From Alkalilimnicola ehrlichii (lineage in GTDB: Bacteria > Pseudomonadota > Gammaproteobacteria > Nitrococcales > AK92), in the NCBI RefSeq assembly GCF_003399765.1, contig NZ_NFZV01000036.1:1-35256 (forward strand): a stretch of DNA of 35,256 nt, in the 5' to 3' direction. A program made the position numbers and the translations under genes. Shown piece by piece: positions 10,373 to 19,768 of this stretch. Below the pieces are notes generated by a model, which saw nothing but the letters and a program-made list of their open reading frames with translations, was not told the origin of the DNA and did not search any database. How positions within the stretch are numbered: position 1 is the first letter of the stretch; every line of letters begins with the position of its first letter.

Positions 10373-11305
10373 TTGCTGAACGTGGTTTTTGCCGGCACGC
10401 CGGACTTTGCCGTGCCGCCGTTAGAGCGCTTGTTGGCCGGTTCCTTTCGGGTCAGCGCGGTCTATACGCAGCCGGATCGTCCCGCAGGCAGGGGGCGCAA
10501 GCCTAAACCCAGCCCTGTGAAACAACAGGCAGTCGAAGTCGGTATCCCGGTCTATCAGCCTGTGAGTTTGCGCGACGCGCAAGCGCAGGCGGAGCTTGCC
10601 GCGCTAAAGCCGGACGTGATGGTGGTGGTCGCCTATGGCCTGATTTTGCCGCAAGCGGTGCTCGATATTCCGCGCTATGGGTGCGTTAATATTCACGCGT
10701 CTTTGCTGCCCCGCTGGCGAGGGGCGGCGCCGATTCAGCGCGCTATACTGGCCGGCGACAAGGAAACCGGCGTCACTATTATGCAAATGGATGCGGGGCT
10801 CGATACCGGCCCGATGCTAGGGGACGTGCGGATTCCGATCGTTGCCGGCGATACCGCGGGTAGCGTGCATGATCGCCTAGCGCAGGCCGGGGCGGATTTA
10901 CTGGTTGAGGTATTGCCGCGGTTGGCGGCAGGGCGCTTGCAGCCCGTTCCGCAACCGGAAGCAGGCGTTTGTTACGCCGAGAAACTGAGCAAGGCCGAGG
11001 CCCGCATCGATTGGCAGCATAGCGCCGAGGCTTTAGCGCGACAGGTCGCTGCGTTTAATCCTTGGCCAGTGGCGCAAACGGCCTGGGGCGATGCGGTATT
11101 GCGGATTTGGGAGGCCGAGGCCGTTGCCGGTTCGTCCGCCGCCGCGCCCGGCGAAATCTTAAGGGCCGATAAGCAAGGTATCGACGTGGCTACCGGCAAC
11201 GGCGCATTGCGTGTGTTGCGCGTACAGGCAGCTGGCGGCCGGGCGGTATCGGTAGCGGATTTTCTCAATGGTCGCGAACTTCGTCCGGGCGATCGGTTTC
11301 AGTGA
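10373..11305 (+). CDS. fmt: Methionyl-tRNA formyltransferase
   Basis: Fmt formylates Met-tRNA(fMet) using 10-formyl-tetrahydrofolate. The catalytic region shows [20 protein letters not shown] and the downstream aspartate in [11 protein letters not shown]. The C-terminal tRNA-binding domain begins near residue 205 and contains [11 protein letters not shown] and FNPWPVA. The conserved start ([19 protein letters not shown]) has no nearby ATG in frame. The TTG at 10373, preceded by AAGGAAAGGTGA, is chosen and gives 310 residues, close to the usual 310-315. The upstream ATG at 10262 would add 37 non-conserved residues. It follows def by about 130 bases. Confidence 0.96.
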   Translation: MLNVVFAGTPDFAVPPLERLLAGSFRVSAVYTQPDRPAGRGRKPKPSPVKQQAVEVGIPVYQPVSLRDAQAQAELAALKPDVMVVVAYGLILPQAVLDIPRYGCVNIHASLLPRWRGAAPIQRAILAGDKETGVTIMQMDAGLDTGPMLGDVRIPIVAGDTAGSVHDRLAQAGADLLVEVLPRLAAGRLQPVPQPEAGVCYAEKLSKAEARIDWQHSAEALARQVAAFNPWPVAQTAWGDAVLRIWEAEAVAGSSAAAPGEILRADKQGIDVATGNGALRVLRVQAAGGRAVSVADFLNGRELRPGDRFQ

Positions 11306-11405
11306 TCGTTACCGCGAACACCGTGGGCAACCCTCGTTTCCGGCTGAGTATTCCGCTCGGCGTTAAGAGCGTTGCCGCGACACTTTTCGTAGCTGGGGGT
11401 AGGTC

Positions 11406-12704
11406 ATGGAAGCGCGCGAAGCCGTTGCCAAAGCGCTAGAGCGCGTTCTGGAGCGAGGGCAATCGGTGAACGAAGTCTTGCCGGCCCTGCAAGCTGCGGT
11501 GCCGGCAAAGGATCGGGGTCTGGTCCAGGCGCTGACGTACGGTGTGTTGCGGGGCTATCTCTATTGGTCGGCCATTGCCGACCGCTTGTTGGATAAGCCC
11601 TTGCGGCGCAAGGATGCGGATATTCGGTGTCTGCTGTTGTCGGGTTTGTTCGAGGCCGGCGAGATGCGGACGCCGGATCATGCCGTTGTGTCGGCAACGG
11701 CGGGCGCGGCGCGGGCGTTAAAGAAAAAATGGGCGGTGGGGCTGATCAACGCTCTGCTGCGGCGCTTTCTGCGGGAGCAGGAGGCGCTACGCGCAGCAGT
11801 CGCTGCGGACCCGGCTATTGCCTATTCTCACCCGCGTTGGTTACTACAACGTTTGCAGAAGGCCTGGCCGGAGCAATGGGAAGAGATTGTTACCGCGAAT
11901 AATGCCCACCCACCGATGACCTTGCGTGTGAATGCTCGTCGCGGCAGTCGCGACGCTTATCTGGCGCGGTTGCAAGAAGCCGGGATCGAGGCCGTCGCAC
12001 ATCCCTTGGCCCGCGATACGGTGCAGTTATCGGCGCCGGTTCCGGTCGATCGTTTGCCCGGCTTTGCCGATGGCGATGTGTCGGTGCAGGATGCCGCCGC
12101 GCAACTGGCAGCGGATTTGCTCGCTGCTCCGGCCGGCGCGCGCGTGCTCGATGCCTGTGCCGCTCCAGGCGGTAAAGCGTGTCATGTCTTAGAGCGACAA
12201 CCCGATCTGGCCGAGCTGTGGGCGGTGGACGTGGACGCTGCGCGTAGCGAGCGGATTAACGAAAACCTGACTCGGCTTGGCTTGGCGGCCAATGTGGTGG
12301 TGGCGGACGCGGCGGAGCCGGAGGCTTGGTGGGACGGCCAGGGGTTTGAGCGTATTCTTATCGACGCCCCCTGCTCCGGTAGCGGCGTTATTCGCCGCCA
12401 TCCGGATATCAAATGGCTGCGACGAGACAGCGACATCGCAGCACTCGCCGCAATTCAGAAGAAACTGCTCTTGCAGCTCTGGCCGTTGCTCGTTCCGGGC
12501 GGTAAGCTCGTTTATGTGACCTGCTCTGTCTTTCCTGAGGAAAACGACAGGCAAATTAGGGAGTTTGTGGCGGCAACGGCGGATGCTCGCGTCGAGCCTT
12601 TAGCCTGTTCCGATTGGGGGGCGGTGCAAAGTTGCGGTGTGCAGTTGTTACCTGGGCGACATAATGTGGACGGGTTTTATTACGCGTGTCTAAGCAAGGG
12701 GTGA
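11406..12704 (+). CDS. rsmB: 16S rRNA (cytosine(967)-C(5))-methyltransferase
   Basis: RsmB (Sun/Fmu) methylates C967 of 16S rRNA with S-adenosylmethionine. The 432-residue protein has an N-terminal NusB-like RNA-binding domain (about 1-130, including LLLSGLFEAGEMRTPDHAVV) and a SAM-binding core with VLDACAAPGGKACHVLE. It carries both conserved cysteines: C323 in DAPCSGSGVIRRHPDIKW and the nucleophile C373 in VTCSVFPEEN. The ATG at 11406 follows GGGGGTAGG. A 100-base spacer separates it from fmt. The usual def-fmt-rsmB order supports the call. Confidence 0.97.
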   Translation: MEAREAVAKALERVLERGQSVNEVLPALQAAVPAKDRGLVQALTYGVLRGYLYWSAIADRLLDKPLRRKDADIRCLLLSGLFEAGEMRTPDHAVVSATAGAARALKKKWAVGLINALLRRFLREQEALRAAVAADPAIAYSHPRWLLQRLQKAWPEQWEEIVTANNAHPPMTLRVNARRGSRDAYLARLQEAGIEAVAHPLARDTVQLSAPVPVDRLPGFADGDVSVQDAAAQLAADLLAAPAGARVLDACAAPGGKACHVLERQPDLAELWAVDVDAARSERINENLTRLGLAANVVVADAAEPEAWWDGQGFERILIDAPCSGSGVIRRHPDIKWLRRDSDIAALAAIQKKLLLQLWPLLVPGGKLVYVTCSVFPEENDRQIREFVAATADARVEPLACSDWGAVQSCGVQLLPGRHNVDGFYYACLSKG

Positions 12705-12709
12705 AGCGG

Positions 12710-13276
12710 GTGCGTTGGCGGCCGGTACTGGCGGTACTGGCCGTATTGGCGTGCTCGATGTTTGCCTCGAATGCGTTCGGCGACGACGCCGGATTCCGGG
12801 TGCTCGACGGCGATATTAGCCTGATCGACGATGTGTACTACCTCAACACGCGAGTCGATTATCAGCTAAGCGATGCCGCTCGCGAAGCTATGCACAGCGG
12901 CTTGCCGCTGACCTTCGAGCTACAAATCGAAGTCGAGCGCCCTCGCCCTTGGATCTGGAATCAAAGCGTCGCCAGCCTCAGTCAACGCTACCGCTTGCGT
13001 TATCACGATCTTAGCGGCCGTTATATCCTGACCAATCTCAATAGCGGCGAAAGCCGTAGCTTCGCATTTGAAAGCGCCGTCCTACAGGCGGTCGGCACCG
13101 TCGATGCGTTGCCCTTGATCGACCGCCGCTTGCTCGACGAGGGGGAGGTCTACGAGGTGCGGGTGCGGGCTCGTTTAGACGTCAACGGCTTGCCGCAACC
13201 GTTGCGCGCGATTGCGATGGTGTCGCGACAGTGGCGCTTGGCCAGCGAGTGGGTGTCATGGCGGCTGCAAGTCTGA
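12710..13276 (+). CDS. DUF4390 domain-containing exported protein
   Basis: This is a protein of about 188 residues with an N-terminal signal peptide (LAVLAVLACSMFASNAFG) and the DUF4390 pattern: an N-terminal 'DISLIDDVYYLNTRVDYQLS' region, LPLTFELQIEVERPRPWIW, LSQRYRLRYHDLSGRY and a C-terminal WRLASEWVSWRL. Proteins of this family are typically encoded directly before ntrY-type kinases and may be periplasmic. No function is known. The start is uncertain: GTG at 12710 has AAGGGG at good spacing, GTG at 12701 overlaps the rsmB stop by 3 bases (GTGA), and GTG at 12686 lies further inside rsmB. Its end overlaps ntrY. Confidence 0.85.
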   Translation: MRWRPVLAVLAVLACSMFASNAFGDDAGFRVLDGDISLIDDVYYLNTRVDYQLSDAAREAMHSGLPLTFELQIEVERPRPWIWNQSVASLSQRYRLRYHDLSGRYILTNLNSGESRSFAFESAVLQAVGTVDALPLIDRRLLDEGEVYEVRVRARLDVNGLPQPLRAIAMVSRQWRLASEWVSWRLQV

Positions 13277-15480
13277 CTAGGCTCAGCGGCCAAGGGTGGG
13301 GGCGTATCGGCCTTTGCATCCTCCTATTGGTGTCTTTGTTTCTTTTGTCGCGGGCAAGCGAAAACTCCGTCCGTTTCGATCGTCTTTACGGTTGGTTGCT
13401 GTTAATTAACAGCGTCGCCTTGGTGCTGTTGGTCGCGTTGATCGGGGCCAACCTCTGGCGCTTGGTAAGACAGTATCGCAGTGCGCGCGCCGGCAGTCGC
13501 TTGACCGCCCGTTTGCTGCTTATGCTGGTAGCGCTTACTTTCGTCCCGGTGACGGTTGTTTATCTATTCTCCGTGCAATCGTTACGGGGCAGTATCGATA
13601 GTTGGTTCGATGTACGTGTCGAGCAGGCCTTAGACGATGCGCTGACGCTGTCGCAAGCCTCGTTAGATCAAAGAATGCGCGATCTATTACGTAATATGGA
13701 GTTGTTGGCGGAGGATTTAGCTTACGCACCGGATGCCGTGGTCGTGCGCCAGTTAGAAGATATGCGGGCGGCAGTCGATGCGGCCGAACTCGCGCTGCTG
13801 GGCGGTAGCGGCGGTCATGTGATTGCGGTCAGTAGTCGCGAGCCTGCGACGATCCTGCCCAACCAGCCGGAGAGAGCGTTGTTTCTCCAGTTGCGCCAAG
13901 GGCATTCTTACGTGGGGCTCGACCCGACCGACGGCGGCGGCTTGCAGATCCGCGTTCTGGTGCCGGTACTTGGGGGGAGCTACCCGCGCGAAGTGCGGGT
14001 GTTGCAAGCTTTATTCCCTGTGCCGACGCGAATCAGCGAACTGGCGGAGAATGTGCAAGAGGCATACGGCGACTACCGCGAGTTGATGTTTCTCCGTCAG
14101 CCCTTAAAGCAAAGTTTTATCATCACCTTGTCGCTGGTGTTGCTGTTAAGTCTTTTGTTCGCGATCTGGACGGCCTTTTACCTGGCGCGGCGGTTAGTCG
14201 AGCCGGTGCGCGAACTGGCCGAAGGCACTCGGGCTCTGGCCGCCGGCGATTACGGGACTCAATTGACGCCGGCGGGGCGCGACGAGCTTGGCTTTTTGGT
14301 GCAGTCGTTTAACGATATGAGCCGCCGTATCGCGCAGACGCGACAGGCGGCCAAGCGTAGCCAGGCACAAGTGGAACGGCAACGGGCGTACCTTGAGGCG
14401 GTGCTGTCGCGTTTGTCGTCCGGCGTTATCGCCTTCGACTACGAAGGTAGTTTGCGTACCTTCAACGATGCCGCCGGCGATATTTTAGCCGTTCCGTTGA
14501 GCGAGGCGGCAGGCTTGACCCTGTCGGGCTTGGCCGATGCTTATCCGCATTTGGAAGGCTTTGCCGGTGCGGTTGCGGCACGATTGGCTGATAACGAAGA
14601 AGACTGGCGGGAGGAGTTGACGCTGGAGGGCCCCGACGGTCGGCGGATATTGATTTGCAGCGGAGCGCGCTTGCCGGGCGGCCACGGTAGTGGCGGCTAT
14701 GTTGTGGTGCTGGACGATGTGACGACCCTTATCCAAGCCCAGCGCGATGCGGCCTGGGGCGAGGTCGCGCGCCGCCTGGCGCATGAGATCAAGAATCCGC
14801 TAACGCCGATTCAGCTATCGGCCGAGCGTATCCGGCATAAGTATCTTGAACATATGGAAGGCCGCGACGCGCAGGTTTTGGAACGAGCGACGCGAACCAT
14901 CGTGCAACAAGTGGACGCAATGAAAGCGATGGTCAATGCTTTCTCAGAGTACGCGCGCCCGCCGCAACTGGAGTTTCAGGCGCTGGATCTCAATCGCTTG
15001 GTTACCGAGGTGGTCGAGCTTTATCGCTCCGGGCCGGATCGGCCAAGGTTTATATTGAACCTCGACGAGCGTTTGCCGGCGGTGTTCGCCGATCCGGGGC
15101 GTCTGCGTCAGTTGCTGCATAACCTGATAAAAAATGCTCAGGAAGCGGCGCAGGATGCTTCGCCTTGCGAGGTGCGCCTGACGACTCGGCGCGGCGAAGG
15201 GCGCCAAGAGCACTGGGTTGAGATTCAGATTCAAGACAACGGCCCGGGGTTTGCGGGCGACGTTCGAGAGCAGCTCTTCGAACCGTATGTGACCACTAAA
15301 CCGAAAGGTACGGGGCTTGGCTTGGCTATCGTGAAGAAAATTGTGGAAGAGCACAATGGAACGGTCGCGGCAATGAATGCCGATATCGGCGCGCAGCTGA
15401 CGATACGACTGCCTATCGTGGCTGCCGTTGCCCCGATCGCCACTCACCACTTGCCGAAACCAGGGGACGCAAGCTTATGA
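13258..15480 (+). CDS. ntrY: Two-component sensor histidine kinase, NtrY type
   Basis: This is a 740-residue membrane kinase. Hydrophobic segments at about residues 12-31, 42-66, 82-106 and 281-305 flank an extracytoplasmic sensing region between the third and fourth. Then come a HAMP linker (RRLVEPVRELAEGTRALAAG), a PAS-like region and the kinase core. The core has an H-box with phospho-acceptor H509 in RLAHEIKNPLTPIQLSAERI, the N-box NLIKNAQEAAQD, and the G boxes QIQDNGPGF and GTGLGLAIVKKIVEEH. The ATG at 13258 overlaps the preceding gene by 19 bases. It overlaps the downstream regulator gene by ATGA. The arrangement matches NtrYX systems linked to nitrogen or redox/envelope sensing; the actual signal is unknown. 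Confidence 0.93.
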   Translation: MAAASLTRLSGQGWGRIGLCILLLVSLFLLSRASENSVRFDRLYGWLLLINSVALVLLVALIGANLWRLVRQYRSARAGSRLTARLLLMLVALTFVPVTVVYLFSVQSLRGSIDSWFDVRVEQALDDALTLSQASLDQRMRDLLRNMELLAEDLAYAPDAVVVRQLEDMRAAVDAAELALLGGSGGHVIAVSSREPATILPNQPERALFLQLRQGHSYVGLDPTDGGGLQIRVLVPVLGGSYPREVRVLQALFPVPTRISELAENVQEAYGDYRELMFLRQPLKQSFIITLSLVLLLSLLFAIWTAFYLARRLVEPVRELAEGTRALAAGDYGTQLTPAGRDELGFLVQSFNDMSRRIAQTRQAAKRSQAQVERQRAYLEAVLSRLSSGVIAFDYEGSLRTFNDAAGDILAVPLSEAAGLTLSGLADAYPHLEGFAGAVAARLADNEEDWREELTLEGPDGRRILICSGARLPGGHGSGGYVVVLDDVTTLIQAQRDAAWGEVARRLAHEIKNPLTPIQLSAERIRHKYLEHMEGRDAQVLERATRTIVQQVDAMKAMVNAFSEYARPPQLEFQALDLNRLVTEVVELYRSGPDRPRFILNLDERLPAVFADPGRLRQLLHNLIKNAQEAAQDASPCEVRLTTRRGEGRQEHWVEIQIQDNGPGFAGDVREQLFEPYVTTKPKGTGLGLAIVKKIVEEHNGTVAAMNADIGAQLTIRLPIVAAVAPIATHHLPKPGDASL

Positions 15481-16820
15481 GCTCATCCCGAATTCTGGTC
15501 GTTGACGATGAGCCGGATATCCGAAATCTGGTACACGAGATTCTTGAGGACGAAGGCTATGAGGTTCAGGTTGCGGAGAATGCCGCGGCCGCCCGTCAGG
15601 CGCGGCGGCAACGGCGGCCGGATTTGATTCTGCTCGATATCTGGATGCCGGATGTCGATGGCGTGACATTGCTGAAAGAATGGACGGACGAAGGCGGCCC
15701 GAGTTGCCCGGTGGTGATGATGTCCGGGCACGGGACGGTGGAAACCGCCGTCGAGGCAACCCGGCTGGGCGCTTTCGATTTCATCGAAAAGCCTTTGTCG
15801 TTGGCCAAACTATTACTGACGGTCGATCGGGCTTTGAGTCAGACCGGCCCCCGCTACGAGAACCCTCGGGGCGTACCGCCTGCCCCCGAAATCCTGGAGC
15901 CGGTGGGGCGCAGTGCGTTGATGCGGGACCTGCGCGAGCAAGCAAAGCGGCTTGCGCCGCATGATAGCGCGGTGGTCGTGAGTGGCGAAGTCGGTGCCGG
16001 TCGAAAGAGCGTGGCGCGCTATCTGCATTCCTTAAGCCACCGTCAGCACGGGCCGGTGGTCGAGTTTAACGGCGCGGCGCAGCACGAAGACGAGGCCGAA
16101 CGGGCTTTGTTCGGTAGCGAGCACAGCGGGAACGTGGTACGCGGCTGTCTGGAGCAGGCTGCCGCCGGCAGCGTCATCCTGTTTGAGCCCGAGTTATCCC
16201 ATCCCGGCCTTCAGCGGCGTTTGCTGGATGCCGTTCAAAGCGGGCGTTTTTATCGGGTCGGCGGCTCGACGCCGGTGTCTTTAGCAGCGCGTTTGATTGC
16301 GGTGACGGAGAACGCGCGGGAAGGCTTATTCTTGCAGCTGAATATGGTGCCGCTGCACATTCCTGCCTTGCGAGAGCACCGGGAAGACGTACCGGAGCTG
16401 CTGGCTTTTTGGGCGGATCGGCTGGTAGAGCGGGAAAAATTACCCTACCGCCATTTTACCTTGGCCGCGCAGAACCGCTTGCGAAACTACGAATGGCCGG
16501 GAAACATTCGCGAGCTGCGTAATTTAGTGCAGCGGTTGTTGGTCATGGGGCGCGGCGAGGAAATCGGGCAAGAGGAAGTAGAGAGCTTATTGGCCGAGGC
16601 ATCGCCGCCGGTAGGGGACGGCGACGAGGTGCTGGCCTTGCCGCTCGACATGCCTTTGCGCGATGCGCGCGAGCAATTCGAACGGTTGTATTTACAGCAC
16701 CAGTTAAAACGGGCGCAGGGAAGCGTGGGTCGTTTAGCCAAGCTAACCGGGATGGAACGTACCCACTTATACCGGAAGCTAAAAGCGCTCGGCATCGATC
16801 CGAAAGAAGTGTCTTCTTAG
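15477..16820 (+). CDS. ntrX: Response regulator, NtrX type, with degenerate sigma-54 AAA+ domain
   Basis: This 447-residue protein has a receiver domain (D10/D11, phospho-acceptor D54 in LILLDIWMPD, S83, K105), a central AAA+-like domain, and a Fis-type helix-turn-helix at the C-terminus (GSVGRLAKLTGMERTHLYRK). The AAA+ part is eroded. Walker A reads GEVGAGRKS instead of GESGTGKE, the GAFTGA loop that contacts sigma-54 is missing after LFGSEHSG, Walker B reads VILFEPELS rather than LFLDEIGD, and the arginine-finger region is altered (EGLFLQLNMVPL). It probably does not activate sigma-54 by ATP hydrolysis and may regulate sigma-70 promoters or act as a repressor. The start overlaps ntrY by 4 bases. 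Confidence 0.93.
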   Translation: MSSSRILVVDDEPDIRNLVHEILEDEGYEVQVAENAAAARQARRQRRPDLILLDIWMPDVDGVTLLKEWTDEGGPSCPVVMMSGHGTVETAVEATRLGAFDFIEKPLSLAKLLLTVDRALSQTGPRYENPRGVPPAPEILEPVGRSALMRDLREQAKRLAPHDSAVVVSGEVGAGRKSVARYLHSLSHRQHGPVVEFNGAAQHEDEAERALFGSEHSGNVVRGCLEQAAAGSVILFEPELSHPGLQRRLLDAVQSGRFYRVGGSTPVSLAARLIAVTENAREGLFLQLNMVPLHIPALREHREDVPELLAFWADRLVEREKLPYRHFTLAAQNRLRNYEWPGNIRELRNLVQRLLVMGRGEEIGQEEVESLLAEASPPVGDGDEVLALPLDMPLRDAREQFERLYLQHQLKRAQGSVGRLAKLTGMERTHLYRKLKALGIDPKEVSS

Positions 16821-16908
16821 TATGGTATTTTGCCGGCAGGTCGGTCGTGTTTCCAAAGGCTAAATTTTGCTTGCCGTTTGTGATCGAGTTCCGTAACGTA
16901 CGGCGGCT

Positions 16909-18285
16909 ATGAAAATCATCATCCTCGGTGCCGGTCAGGTAGGTGCGTCGGTGGCGCATAACCTGGCTAGCGAGGCAAACGATATTACGGTGGTCGATAC
17001 CAATCCGCGGATCTTGCAAGATCTGCAGGATCGCCTTGACCTGCGCACTGTGGTGGGCAGCGCCACACACCCAGCCGTCTTAATGCGTGCCGGGGCCGAC
17101 GATGCCGACATGATCATCGCGGTGACGAATAGCGACGAATCCAATATGGTCGCCTGCCAGGTCGCCTACACGCTGTTCCACACGCCCACCAAAATCGCCC
17201 GCGTACGTGCGCTGGAGTACCTGAGTTACCCCCAACTGTTCGCTCCGGACTCGATTCCGATCGATGTGCTGATCAGCCCCGAGCAGCTGGTGACTCAGTA
17301 CGTTAAGCGTTTGATCGAGCATCCGGGTGCGTTGCAGGTGCTGGATTTTGCCGATGGTAAAGTACGCCTGGTCGGCGTGCGGGCTTACTACGGCGGGCCG
17401 CTGGTCGGTCACGAGCTTAGTACGCTGCGAGAACACATGCCGGGGATTCGGACCCGGGTGGCGGCGATTTTCCGTCGCGGTCAGCCGATTATCCCGGAGG
17501 GCAATACCACCATCGAGGCGGGCGACGAGGTGTTTTTCATTGCCGCGCGGAAGAATATCCGGGCGGTAATGAGCGAGCTACGCAAGCTGGAAAAGCCCGT
17601 CAAACGCATCATCATTGCCGGTGGCGGCAATATCGGCAAGCGTTTAGCGCAGGTGCTGGAAACCCGTTATCAGGTCAAGCTTATCGAGCGTAACCCCAGT
17701 CGCTCCCGGGCAATTTCGGAAGATCTGCGGCGGACGATTGTCCTGCTGGGCGATGCAGCGGACGAAGACCTCCTGCTGGAGGAGAACATCGAAAACACGG
17801 ATGTGTTTTGTGCGCTGACCAACGACGACGAAGCGAATATTCTCTCTTCGATGCTCGCAAAGCGGCGTGGCGCCCGCATGGTGATGGCATTGATTAACCG
17901 CCCTGCCTATGTCGATCTGGTGCAGGGTAGCGAAGATATCGATATCGCCATCTCGCCTCAGCAAGCGACTATCGGCTCGTTGCTTGCGCATATTCGGCGC
18001 GGCGACGTGGTGAACGTACATTCCCTGCGCCGCGGGGCGGCCGAGGCCATCGAAGCCGTTGCCCATGGCGATCCGACAAGTTCAAAAGTCATCGGGCGGC
18101 GGATTGACGAGATCAAGCTGCCCAAGGGCACCACGATCGGCGCGATCGTGCGGGGCGATGAAGTATTGATGGGGCACCACGACCTGGTGATTCAACCCGA
18201 AGATCACGTCATTCTCTTCCTTGTCGATAAAACCCGAATTGGCGAGGTTGAGCGTTTGTTCCAAGTCGGCGTCACTTTTCTTTAG
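16909..18285 (+). CDS. trkA: Trk system potassium transporter, peripheral NAD-binding subunit TrkA
   Basis: TrkA is the cytoplasmic regulatory ring protein of the Trk potassium uptake system and gates TrkH by nucleotide binding. The 458-residue protein is a tandem RCK duplication. The first Rossmann motif is [16 protein letters not shown] with D at the end of the next strand (TVVDTNP), followed by an RCK-C domain. The second is [17 protein letters not shown] with a matching RCK-C at the C-terminus. The ATG at 16909 lies 88 bases after ntrX; a CCGTA-acg-TACGG dyad (16891-16903) covers the ribosome-binding area. trkH follows after 7 bases, so the two form a transport operon. Confidence 0.97.
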   Translation: MKIIILGAGQVGASVAHNLASEANDITVVDTNPRILQDLQDRLDLRTVVGSATHPAVLMRAGADDADMIIAVTNSDESNMVACQVAYTLFHTPTKIARVRALEYLSYPQLFAPDSIPIDVLISPEQLVTQYVKRLIEHPGALQVLDFADGKVRLVGVRAYYGGPLVGHELSTLREHMPGIRTRVAAIFRRGQPIIPEGNTTIEAGDEVFFIAARKNIRAVMSELRKLEKPVKRIIIAGGGNIGKRLAQVLETRYQVKLIERNPSRSRAISEDLRRTIVLLGDAADEDLLLEENIENTDVFCALTNDDEANILSSMLAKRRGARMVMALINRPAYVDLVQGSEDIDIAISPQQATIGSLLAHIRRGDVVNVHSLRRGAAEAIEAVAHGDPTSSKVIGRRIDEIKLPKGTTIGAIVRGDEVLMGHHDLVIQPEDHVILFLVDKTRIGEVERLFQVGVTFL

Positions 18286-18292
18286 GTAGGCC

Positions 18293-19743
18293 ATGCGCTT
18301 AGAGCCGGTGCAAAAAGTCGTCGGGATGCTGCTGATGATCTTCAGCTGCACGATGTTGCCGCCGGCGATGCTCTCCTATTGGGTGGGCGACGGTGCTGTG
18401 CTGGCTTTTCTCGCCGCTTTCGGCTTGATTCTCGGCCTAGGCGCTCTGCTATGGCTGCCGGTTCGCTCCAGCACCCGCGAATTGCGCACGCGCGACGGTT
18501 TTTGATCGTCGTGCTGTTCTGGAGCGTGCTGGGTACCTGCGGGGCGCTGCCGCTGTTGCTGGCGGAAGAGCCGAATATGCCGGTGGCGGACGCCATCTTC
18601 GAGGCGATCTCGGGGTTAACCACAACCGGCTCGACCGTGCTGGTGGGGCTCGACGATCTGCCGCTGTCGATCCGCTATTACCGCCAACAACTGCAATGGT
18701 TAGGCGGGATGGGCATCATCGTTTTGGCGGTCGCCATCCTCCCGATGCTCGGGGTCGGCGGTATGCAGCTCTACCGCGCGGAGATGCCGGGGCCGATCAA
18801 GGATACCAAGTTGACGCCGCGAATCGCGGAGACCGCAAAGGCCCTTTGGTATATCTACCTGACCCTGACCATCGCCTGCGCCGTGGCTTACTGGTTGGCC
18901 GGGATGACGCCGTTCGACGCTATTACCCATAGTTTCTCGACCGTTGCCACCGGCGGCTTTTCAACCTACGACGCCAGCATGGGGCATTTCGACAGCCACC
19001 TGATTAATATGATCTGCGTGGTCTTTATGTTGATTTCGGCGGTTAACTTTGCGCTGCACTTCTATGCCTGGCGGCGGCGTACCGTCGATGCCTATTCCAC
19101 CGACGCCGAGTTCCGATTTTATGGTGGGGTGTTGTTGGTTGCCTTCATTTTAGTGACCGGAACCCTGCTTATAACCGGCTACTATGCCGGCTTGGACGAT
19201 ACGCTCTCGCATGCCGTCTTCCAGATTGTTTCGTTCTCGACGACAGCCGGCTTTGCAACCGCGGATGTCTCCGCATGGCCGACATTCCTGCCGGTTTTGC
19301 TGATTTTCCTGAGTTTTCTCGGCGGAATGGCCAGCTCAACCTCGGGCGGGATTAAAGTCATCCGATTCCTGTTGCTGTTTAAGCAGGGCCAGCGCGAGAT
19401 TATTCGCTTGATTCACCCGCAGGCCCAGGTGCTGGTGAAGGTCGGCGATAAGGCGGTCAATGAGCGGGTCATGGACTCGATTTGGGGATTCTTCGCCACT
19501 TACATGGCGGTTTACGCCATTCTGTTGCTTACCTTGATGGCGATGGGCTTGGATCAAGTGACCGCGTTTTCCGCGGTTGCGGCGACGTTGAATAACTTGG
19601 GCCCGGGTTTAGGCGAGGTGGCGGCCAATTTCGGCAGCCTGAGCGCCTCGGCCAAGTTATTACTGTCGGTTGCGATGATTATGGGGCGCTTGGAGATCTT
19701 TACCCTGCTCGTGTTGCTAACGCCGGCCTTCTGGCGGCGCTAA
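18293..19743 (+). CDS. trkH: Trk system potassium uptake protein TrkH, frameshifted
   Basis: TrkH is the potassium-conducting membrane subunit. From the ATG at 18293 (SD AGGTAGG) the frame reads two membrane segments and stops at 18505. The rest (ISGLTTTGSTVL, THSFSTVATGGFST, SFSTTAGFATAD and NNLGPGLGEV, the four pore-loop filters) continues in the next frame to 19743. The frames meet at GGT TTT TGA, a run of five T (18499-18503). One extra T gives LRTRDGFLIVVLFW and a 483-residue protein, the usual TrkH length. The alternative start at 18379 for the second frame gives an unrelated N-terminus. Because trkA is intact and the pore is fully conserved, a sequencing deletion is likely. Confidence 0.93.
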
Positions 19744-19768
19744 CGCTCCGTTAGCGCGGTTGTTTTTT
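19737..19768 (+). terminator. Rho-independent terminator of trkAH, containing both converging stop codons
   Basis: GCGCTAACG (19737-19745) and CGTTAGCGC (19749-19757) form a perfect 9-bp stem with a CTC loop, followed by GGTTG and six T (19763-19768). The trkH TAA (19741-19743) lies in the left arm and the TAA of the opposing acyltransferase gene (19751-19753 on +) in the right arm. There is no T-run for the opposite strand, so intrinsic termination should be rightward only. Confidence 0.75.

Noticed and set aside
18379-18505. Separate start for the second trkH frame at 18379
   Set aside because: The N-terminus it would give (MGGRRCCAGF...) is an out-of-frame reading of real TrkH membrane sequence; a one-base deletion explains both frames better.
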